The notes below the pieces were generated by a model. The model saw only the letters and a list, made by a program, of their open reading frames with translations, had not been told where the DNA came from and ran no database searches. A stretch of 64,000 nucleotides of DNA from a virus: IMG/VR virus record IMGVR_UViG_3300008120_000059, positions 98,908-162,907 of that record. One strand, given 5' to 3'. Every line of letters begins with the position of its first letter. The stretch's first letter is position 1. Positions 58,263 through 64,000 of the stretch are shown here, piece by piece. Position numbers and translations under genes: made by a program.

Positions 58263-59393
58263 GATATTCATCATGAAATCAATGTCCTCTTGTTTTTGAG
58301 AAATACTCTGAATTATTTCAACCCACACATCGTGGATTTTATCAATATCAAAATTTTCACTACTTGAAGGCAAACTCACACAAACTTTTCTTTCTTCTTT
58401 TATAAAATTTAAGTTTGTGTCTTCAGAAACTTCAAGAGAAAACTCTACATCGTTTTTTGAACAATACATGAAAAACTCAAAGAAAATTTTTGAGTTAAAA
58501 ATATCATCAATTTTTTCTTCCATTAGTATATTATTTTTGTTATATGTATACCAACCATTTAATTCGGTTATAATGGTATCTTCTTTAAGATGTAAAAAAA
58601 TCATTCTCGTTGGGTTCACAGTATGAAATCTAAAATCATAGTTCAATGATACCAAAACTAAATAATCAATATTTTTACCAATGTAATCCCTTACATCTAT
58701 AATATTTTTAAAACTATCACCTTGAAATTTAACAACCTTGCTTTGGATTCTTTTAACTTTTGTATTATCATCGTTGTTGACCGTGAATAAATCACAACCG
58801 TTAACCATGTCAATCGAAGAACCCCTCACCAATGATGTCCTGTAAATCTTAGCTGTTTTTACATTTTTTTTAAAATAATGTTCAATACACAATTCACCAT
58901 ATGTACCCGTACCAATCGTTTTGGATGCAATATGAAAAAGTTCATATAAAAAATCGCTAGGACCAACAGTCCTATGGTCTATCAATATTTTGTCTTTGTA
59001 TACTCGAAACCATTTAAAATAGTTTTTTATTTCTTCTTCAATATAACTTGAACTATTACCATCAAAAGTAATTTCTTTTAATGGTACGCCATTTAGATTG
59101 TTTATTCCCTTAAGAAAATAATCTTGAAAAATCCATTCGTTTAATTTCTCAACAATTTTTATGTTGACAATATAGTTCGTATTAAACTGATTTACAGGAG
59201 ACCACGACCCCCTTGGGGTTAAAACACCATATGTCCCATTTTTTTGACAAAAACCATATTGGTTTTTACTCAAGTAGCATTCCTTAAAAACCTCTCTCCA
59301 TTCACTCAAAAAAAGGTCCTTGATAGGTCCCTTTATTGTGCAAATCTTTTTTACGTGGTTTTCTATGTTTCTTAAGTTTCCGGTGGAATACAT
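58239..59393 (-). CDS. Unknown protein with possible PD-(D/E)xK nuclease signature (384 aa)
   Basis: I chose the ATG at 59393 because an earlier one at 59495 would run through the start and leader of the plus-strand gp13 gene. No full-length family recognised. Around residues 160-220 the order TYGELCIEHYF (Glu in a helix), NGCDLFTV (Asp ~201) and RIQSKVVKF (Gln ~217-Lys ~219) matches an E...GxD...QxK arrangement seen in restriction-endonuclease-like folds. A beta strand before Asp fits. The 3' end overlaps the helicase gene by 24 bases in convergent orientation, so the two could affect each other's expression. Nuclease activity is a hypothesis. Confidence 0.5.
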   Translation of the reverse strand: MYSTGNLRNIENHVKKICTIKGPIKDLFLSEWREVFKECYLSKNQYGFCQKNGTYGVLTPRGSWSPVNQFNTNYIVNIKIVEKLNEWIFQDYFLKGINNLNGVPLKEITFDGNSSSYIEEEIKNYFKWFRVYKDKILIDHRTVGPSDFLYELFHIASKTIGTGTYGELCIEHYFKKNVKTAKIYRTSLVRGSSIDMVNGCDLFTVNNDDNTKVKRIQSKVVKFQGDSFKNIIDVRDYIGKNIDYLVLVSLNYDFRFHTVNPTRMIFLHLKEDTIITELNGWYTYNKNNILMEEKIDDIFNSKIFFEFFMYCSKNDVEFSLEVSEDTNLNFIKEERKVCVSLPSSSENFDIDKIHDVWVEIIQSISQKQEDIDFMMNILKNLFKN

Positions 59394-59425
59394 TAATATT
59401 TGGAATATTAAAACAAATATACAGA

Positions 59426-59432
59426 TATTTAT
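59426..59432 (+). promoter_or_regulatory. TATTTAT candidate late-promoter motif
   Basis: Plus-strand GATATTTATTGATAAA, 16 bases before the gp13 ATG. It is the only copy on this strand before a gene, and it again points in the gene's own direction. Confidence 0.5.
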
Positions 59433-59448
59433 TGATAAATCAAAGTTA

Positions 59449-60138
59449 ATGTCAACAACTGTCATTTCAAATACTGAAAAACAAAAATTGTACACCCAAG
59501 TGTTTCATTTATTGGGTTTACCCGTTAGGGGAGTTGAACTCACAGAAGAACAAATGGACACCTTTTTAGAGTTGTCAGTATCTGAATATGAACAATATGT
59601 AAGTGATTGGTTGATTGAATCACAGTGGTCAGCACTCGCTGGTCTTAATGTGGATACACAATCATTAACAAGAGCGTTTACCACAAGGAGTTTAGATTAC
59701 GAGACACAATACACCCATTCTTACTCTAAGATTGTAGGTCTACAGACGGGTGGTAATAGTGAATTAAAAAAAGATTATATTTCATTATCTGCGAACACAC
59801 AAACTTATGTGATTCCTGCTGGTAGAGAGATTAATGAATTATTGTGGTTCTCAAGAGCGGAATTAACAGACTCAATTGTTGACCCATTTTTAGGCGGTTT
59901 TGGTGGTCTTGGGGGTGTTGCTTTTGGTGGTGTCGGTGGATTTGCACAACAAGGAGCTTCGGGTTCTTATTTCTTATTACCAGCTTATGATTTATTATTA
60001 AGAATGGGCGATAGAAATATTAAAAACCGATTAATTGGTGGTGACTTAACATATAGAATTACGGCAGGACCAAACGGAACAAAAATAGTTCACCTATACA
60101 ATGTACCAGGTGGTAGATTTGATTTTGGTGTATTGTAA
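59449..60138 (+). CDS. Neck protein gp13-like, N-terminal part (229 aa)
   Basis: The start KLYTQVFHLLGLPVRGVELT, EEQMDTFLELSVSEYEQYV parallels the beginning of T4 gp13 (RLGAPIINVELTPDQ...AL-YGEY). The middle is glycine-rich (GGFGGLGGVAFGG at ~150-160), comparable to the GMAG-NGGMG stretch of T4 gp13. I set the start at 59449, where a TATTTAT motif precedes by 16 bases, rather than at 59320, which overlaps the divergent gene. The frame stops after RFDFGVL, before the conserved WVKDY region that T4 gp13 has, and that region is found in the next frame. Interrupted gene or split pair. Confidence 0.72.
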   Translation: MSTTVISNTEKQKLYTQVFHLLGLPVRGVELTEEQMDTFLELSVSEYEQYVSDWLIESQWSALAGLNVDTQSLTRAFTTRSLDYETQYTHSYSKIVGLQTGGNSELKKDYISLSANTQTYVIPAGREINELLWFSRAELTDSIVDPFLGGFGGLGGVAFGGVGGFAQQGASGSYFLLPAYDLLLRMGDRNIKNRLIGGDLTYRITAGPNGTKIVHLYNVPGGRFDFGVL

Positions 60139-60179
60139 AATTACCTTCTGATGTTGAAACCGAAGAACTTACTTGGGAC

Positions 60180-60485
60180 ATGTTAAATAAACCAGCACAA
60201 AACTGGGTTAGGAAATATCTTATCGCATATTCAAAAGAAGGTTTAGGTAGAATATGGGGTAAATTCTCAGGTGATTTACAAGTACCTGATAGTTCTGTTA
60301 AGTTAGATTATTCAACATTGTTACAAGAAGGTAAAGATGAAAAATTAAAACTTATTGAGGAATTAATGAATCGTTTAGAAAGATTAAGACCCGATAAGTT
60401 AATGGAAAGAAAAGGAGCGGAAGCGGAAAACCTAAACAAAGCACTTAAGTACAGACCTTTCCAATCACCATTTAACGTAATCTAA
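60180..60485 (+). CDS. Neck protein gp13-like, C-terminal part in a different frame (101 aa)
   Basis: The sequence NKPAQNWVRKYLIAYSKEGLG, GKFSGDLQVPDSSVKLD and LLQEGKDEKLKLIEEL corresponds to the end of T4 gp13 (RWVKDYATALAKE...RLIEEARLEKEALREEL). The frame is already open from about 60123, with VKLPSDVETEELTWD just before the first ATG. That reads like the inside of a protein. The two parts are in a -1 relation with no classical slippery heptamer at the junction. It may be a real split gene, a frameshift mutation, or a sequence error. Confidence 0.65.
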   Translation: MLNKPAQNWVRKYLIAYSKEGLGRIWGKFSGDLQVPDSSVKLDYSTLLQEGKDEKLKLIEELMNRLERLRPDKLMERKGAEAENLNKALKYRPFQSPFNVI

Positions 60486-63383
60486 TTAGATATTGGTTGC
60501 GTGATAAGCGTAATCATTACCGTTGGTCTGAATAATCTCATCCTCATTACTCTTGATACTTTCAGCTTGTAGAGATACCACTTTTCTATTCAAATCCACC
60601 CAATAAGGGTCTGCTAACTTCAAACTGTCCTCCACATACATAAAGAAAGGGTCTCTTTTTACTCTATTCCAAAATAGTACTTCACTATCAGATAGTGTCA
60701 TTACCTCATCGTACTTATCTTGACCATCTTCCTTAAGAGGAAACCCACTTACTAATTCACATTGAGCTCTTGTAAAATATTGTCTGTCTTCGGGTTTTTC
60801 AACCAAAATATCGTGACGTATTTCAGGGTTGAAAACAACTAACAATGGTTCTATTCTCTTATTAAAATTAGTCAAGTATCTCGCCACGTTATAATCACCA
60901 GTCATGTCGGGATTGTTTGTTAACTCCTTTTCAGAAATCATGTAACAATTAATCTGTATGTAATTATCTGGCATTGGTTTACCGTGTAATTTAGTAAACT
61001 CCTCTTGTTGTTTTTTGGTTGGTTTTGTTATTTTCTGAACATCACCGTCTGATTTTTTTTCACCATTATTAATATAGTAAATGGTCTCACCAAGACTGGC
61101 GGGATAGTTATTCTGAATAACCAACTCCATATGTGCTTGTCGAGACATCAAAGAACCAGCTTTCGTGGTTTTTTTAATATGTTTTTTGTAATCCTCGACC
61201 GATTGTTTTACACGAGACTTATTAGCCATTTTAGACAATGGGATTTTCTTATCATAAATTTGTTGGACATATCTGTAATAAAGCTCAACAAAAGATAATC
61301 CATCGCCATTTAATAGGTGTTTTAATCCTTCATCTAAAAATTCTACAACATATTGTTGAAGTTTTTTTGATTTAATAGTATTCCCCGTAAGTTTGATTTT
61401 TTCTTTACCTTTTTTAAGAAGTTTAATGATGTAATTTTTTCTTGAAACGTTGATACACGCAGGTGCGGTGTAATCAATATCAAGACCCATTTCATTTCTC
61501 ATAAAAGTGTCATTGAATTCCGCGGTATCTGCTTCGATACCAACGTATTCTTTCCCTTCTTCTACTAATTCATTCAAACCTTTACCAATGTATATGTGGG
61601 TATCAATATCATCGGGAGTAGAAAAGTTAACACCGTCCGTATCCATTACAAGAGGTTTATATCCTTTTTTCTCAAAGAACATAATCATCATACGAAGACA
61701 CTGACGACCAGTACATGTGATGGTTTCACCCATGTTCATATCACCCCATGGAAATACCTGTGGTGCGGACAAGGAACCAAAATAAGCGTTGATAAAAATC
61801 TTGATTGGTAATTGTTTACGGTCGTACATTTCTGCTTGTACGGGGTCACTATCTTTAAGTTCACCAGCAAGTCTTTTATATTTGATACGAATGTTTCTAA
61901 AGTACTTTAACATAGACTTCTGAACACCCATAACATCACATTCAGGAAATACATCATAAACCAATTGGATTGATGGGTAAAGAGATGCGTAGTCAAATTT
62001 TACAATATTCTTGGAGTATCCGACATTTAATAATCTTGAAAGACCTCCTGTAATTGCTCTTTTTTCATCTTTGGTGGGTATTGCCAAACCGTTTTCATAT
62101 GACCAAGCTAACATGATAATTTTCCAAAGTGTTGCAGTTCCCATCGTTGCAATTCTTTCATAAGTTGTTGGTACCAATTTAGAAAGTAAGAACGTAGATT
62201 GAGAGAACGAATCATCCACAATCATTGTTTCGTACAAGTCATCATCAAGATACTGTTCTACAATTCTTTGACCTGGCCATATTTCGTATTTATTAGGGTA
62301 TTTGTCTAATAAATTTTCAGTACCGGGTTCACCAATCTTTTTGTATTTACCTGTTTTAGGGTTAACGTAATAACTATCATTTTCCAAATATATTTTTGAA
62401 ATAAAAGCACCATCGACATATACCCGATTTGGTTTTTCTTTTTCCAAATATTGGGTAATGTATTTCAATCCCCAAGATTTAATTTCCGAATTAATTGCTT
62501 GTGCCCTTCTTACTGCGTGAGCGATATCAACAATATTATGACCCCAAATGATATGTTGAGTGTAAGGTTCAATTTCATTTGCTAACTTTAATACACCTTC
62601 TTTTTGTTTAATCCCATCCGATGTGAGTATTGATGTACACTCAACAATATCAACACCTAAAATTTCGGCTCTTTTTAATATGAATGGAAAGTCAAATGAC
62701 GCTGAATTATACCCACCAATAATTGTTGGTTTTAATTCTTTTATTATTTCAAAAAATTCTTCGATACATTTTTTCTCACCATCAGGACCAAAAGCGGGTA
62801 TGGTTTTTTGTAAACCACGGTTGTCCTTTACTCCAATAAGAATTATCTCATTAGTCTCAGGTTCAAGGCCCGTGGTCTCGATATCGAATACAAATCGATG
62901 AACACCTGAATAATCATCAATACCTTTAAATAATCTTTTTTTCTTTTGAATAAGATATTGTTCTACAGGTGATAAAATAGTAAATAAGTGTTTAAAATTA
63001 TCACCCCACGGGTCAATACCGCCTTGTTTGAAAAAACTAATTAATTCACGATAACCCTTTAGACTTTTTACTAAAAAATTTTGTCCATTTTCAAGTCTAT
63101 CATTACCTTGGGTCTCAAGTTTATCAATAATAATACCGTATTCCCCCATTTTTTTCTTTTGTATGGATTTACTTCCTTGATAGAAATTACAAGAACTTAA
63201 ATCACCAACCCATAGAAATGGAGTTAAAGTGTCGGGTTTTACTACCTTACCCCTTACAGGGTCTTGAATAATTTTGTAAATTTTGTTGGTTTGGTAATCG
63301 TATTCAACCCCTACAATGTATTCTTCAGGGTCCCAACCATTTAAAAAACTTTCGATTACCTCTTGAGAAATAACTTCTGACAT
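60486..63383 (-). CDS. Family B DNA polymerase, gp43-like (965 aa)
   Basis: This is the replicative polymerase with proofreading exonuclease. Exo I is FVFDIETTGLEP (Asp ~167, Glu ~169) and Exo II is GGYNSASFDFPF (Asp ~232). Pol motif A is FDYASLYPSI at ~460, motif B KIFINAYFGSLSA at ~525, and motif C VMDTDGVNF at ~580, where Gly replaces the usual Ser of DTDS. The C-terminus has a basic thumb-like region. T4 gp43 is 898 residues. The gene is convergent with gp13 (stops abut) and is preceded by a palindromic hairpin 31 bases upstream of the ATG. No RNA-polymerase or clamp genes are adjacent in the window. Confidence 0.96.
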   Translation of the reverse strand: MSEVISQEVIESFLNGWDPEEYIVGVEYDYQTNKIYKIIQDPVRGKVVKPDTLTPFLWVGDLSSCNFYQGSKSIQKKKMGEYGIIIDKLETQGNDRLENGQNFLVKSLKGYRELISFFKQGGIDPWGDNFKHLFTILSPVEQYLIQKKKRLFKGIDDYSGVHRFVFDIETTGLEPETNEIILIGVKDNRGLQKTIPAFGPDGEKKCIEEFFEIIKELKPTIIGGYNSASFDFPFILKRAEILGVDIVECTSILTSDGIKQKEGVLKLANEIEPYTQHIIWGHNIVDIAHAVRRAQAINSEIKSWGLKYITQYLEKEKPNRVYVDGAFISKIYLENDSYYVNPKTGKYKKIGEPGTENLLDKYPNKYEIWPGQRIVEQYLDDDLYETMIVDDSFSQSTFLLSKLVPTTYERIATMGTATLWKIIMLAWSYENGLAIPTKDEKRAITGGLSRLLNVGYSKNIVKFDYASLYPSIQLVYDVFPECDVMGVQKSMLKYFRNIRIKYKRLAGELKDSDPVQAEMYDRKQLPIKIFINAYFGSLSAPQVFPWGDMNMGETITCTGRQCLRMMIMFFEKKGYKPLVMDTDGVNFSTPDDIDTHIYIGKGLNELVEEGKEYVGIEADTAEFNDTFMRNEMGLDIDYTAPACINVSRKNYIIKLLKKGKEKIKLTGNTIKSKKLQQYVVEFLDEGLKHLLNGDGLSFVELYYRYVQQIYDKKIPLSKMANKSRVKQSVEDYKKHIKKTTKAGSLMSRQAHMELVIQNNYPASLGETIYYINNGEKKSDGDVQKITKPTKKQQEEFTKLHGKPMPDNYIQINCYMISEKELTNNPDMTGDYNVARYLTNFNKRIEPLLVVFNPEIRHDILVEKPEDRQYFTRAQCELVSGFPLKEDGQDKYDEVMTLSDSEVLFWNRVKRDPFFMYVEDSLKLADPYWVDLNRKVVSLQAESIKSNEDEIIQTNGNDYAYHATNI

Positions 63384-63413
63384 ATCGTATATTTTTGTTT
63401 TGACACATTTGCT

Positions 63414-63430
63414 TACAACACCGTGTTGTA
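63414..63430 (-). promoter_or_regulatory. Hairpin in the polymerase leader
   Basis: TACAACA and TGTTGTA form a perfect 7-bp inverted repeat around three bases, ending 31 bases before the polymerase ATG. There is no T-run on the minus strand, so it is not an obvious terminator. T4 gp43 represses its own translation through a leader hairpin, and this one could be analogous. Confidence 0.4.
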
Positions 63431-63470
63431 GTTTGTCTTGCTAACAATTATACGAAATAATCATCACATA

Positions 63471-63617
63471 TCAAAATATGGTGATAAATAATTTTTCCTT
63501 TACAGGAAGAATCAGTTTTGTGGTTGGATTTAAGTTGGTATCTAAAAATTGAACTGTAACTTTACCTTCATACTTACCAATTCTTGCGGTTTGTGATTCT
63601 GTGAACAAAAATGTCAC
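63471..63617 (-). CDS. Possible short GTG-start ORF overlapping the fibre gene end (48 aa)
   Basis: A frame in the next phase from the fibre gene reads TESQTARIGKYEGKV, QFLDTNLNPTTKLILPVKE and ends at 63471. It looks like ordinary protein sequence, with alternating hydrophobic strands, rather than noise. It has no ATG. The first usable start is GTG at 63617, and the frame is blocked by a stop further upstream. It may be a small gene, or a C-terminal continuation reached by frameshift from the preceding gene. Confidence is low because of length. Confidence 0.35.
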   Translation of the reverse strand: MTFLFTESQTARIGKYEGKVTVQFLDTNLNPTTKLILPVKEKLFITIF

Positions 63618-64000
63618 TATATATTTTATTTGCGGGGTCACTTGAACTAAACTGAGCTGTTACTTCAATTGTATTTGAAACGGTGGTATCAAACGTAGTA
63701 CTATTAACCGTATTGAACGCAAACCCACCTTGTGAACCATTAGATTGTTTTGTTGTATGAAATACACCAAGAGCAACTATACTGGCAACACCCGCAACAC
63801 CGAGAGACCTAATTGTGAAATTTATAGAAAGTTGCCAAACGTCATCAACTGATGTTGTCATATTTTGAAGTCCAGAATCTGCTAAAATTACCGAACCAGT
63901 TTTAACTTTTATTCTTATATCATCACCATTTTTTGCGGATAAAAGACCACCAAAATCCGCTCTAAAGCTATCACCAACCCTAAATCCATTAGCGGGAACA
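63574..64000 (-). CDS. Tail-fibre-like structural protein, C-terminal part (N-terminus beyond window)
   Basis: The frame is open to the right edge and continues upstream of the internal ATG at 63861 with ANGFRVGDSFRADFGG, LLSAKNGDDIRIKVK. The end contains VWQLSINFTIRSLGVAGVAS, FNTVNSTTFDTTVSNTIEV and NKIYSDIFVHR, a beta-rich C-terminal domain I associate with phage tail or fibre proteins. At least 141 codons are in the window. It is the minus-strand gene upstream of the polymerase. The partial nature prevents a firmer call. Confidence 0.6.
   Translation of the reverse strand, partial: VPANGFRVGDSFRADFGGLLSAKNGDDIRIKVKTGSVILADSGLQNMTTSVDDVWQLSINFTIRSLGVAGVASIVALGVFHTTKQSNGSQGGFAFNTVNSTTFDTTVSNTIEVTAQFSSSDPANKIYSDIFVHRITNRKNW

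Noticed and set aside
58240-58265. Inverted repeat TCTTAAAG/CTTTAAGA at the convergent gene ends as a terminator
   Set aside because: The stem is short and A+T rich, with no T-run in either direction, so it is too weak to call.
59394-59495. Upstream start for the 384-residue minus-strand protein
   Set aside because: It would overlap the gp13 start and leader on the other strand, and the extra hydrophobic residues look like translated A/T-rich leader rather than a signal peptide.

Overview
The window is part of the genome of a large T4-like phage with a contractile tail. The evidence is a set of recognisable T4 homologues: neck gp13, gp14 and gp15, tail sheath gp18, tail tube gp19, baseplate gp25, gp6 and gp53, a tape-measure protein, DNA polymerase gp43, helicase gp41, UvsX, gp32 and RNase H. 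The DNA is strongly A+T rich. Starts almost always lack a Shine-Dalgarno sequence, and the class I ribonucleotide reductase is the eukaryote-like type that also occurs in Bacteroidota. Together these suggest, but do not prove, a Bacteroidota (Flavobacteriia-like) host. No head, terminase, tRNA, integrase or CRISPR features were seen.

Layout, reading mostly leftward on the minus strand. The right edge holds the end of a tail-fibre-like protein, then DNA polymerase (60486-63383). Around 56.5-60.5 kb are the few plus-strand genes: a SNF2 helicase and a gp13 neck gene that is broken into two frames. A minus-strand unknown with weak nuclease-like motifs lies between them. From 56.4 to 49.2 kb come gp14, a gp15-like protein fused to a seven-repeat beta-propeller, the sheath and the tube, the last two with their own terminators. 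A 348-bp non-coding stretch at 49650-49997 holds nine CTAG-centred repeats and a perfect palindrome that matches the bacterial parS consensus. From 49.1 to 35.1 kb lie a baseplate/tail-assembly pair in overlapping frames, the tape measure, and very large hub-like proteins. From 35.0 to 25.5 kb are three small genes and then the replication block (gp32, UvsX, RNase H, gp41, NrdB, NrdA), punctuated by strong terminators. From 25.3 kb to the left edge is a single long baseplate/fibre operon: gp25, gp6, six large structural proteins, and finally a giant Thr/Pro-repeat protein.

The first 9.8 kb look like many plus-strand Val/Gly ORFs, but these are antisense shadows. The real gene is one uninterrupted minus-strand frame of at least 3,280 codons that runs off the left edge. 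It has Thr at nearly every second residue and is probably a fibre or adhesin.

Regulation: a TATTTAT motif lies in the coding orientation upstream of ten genes, mostly virion genes, and is absent before the replication genes, so it is a candidate late promoter. Terminators after NrdA, gp32, the 124-residue gene, the tube and the sheath divide the minus strand into transcription units. Many structural genes are joined by one-base TAATG overlaps, which implies translational coupling.
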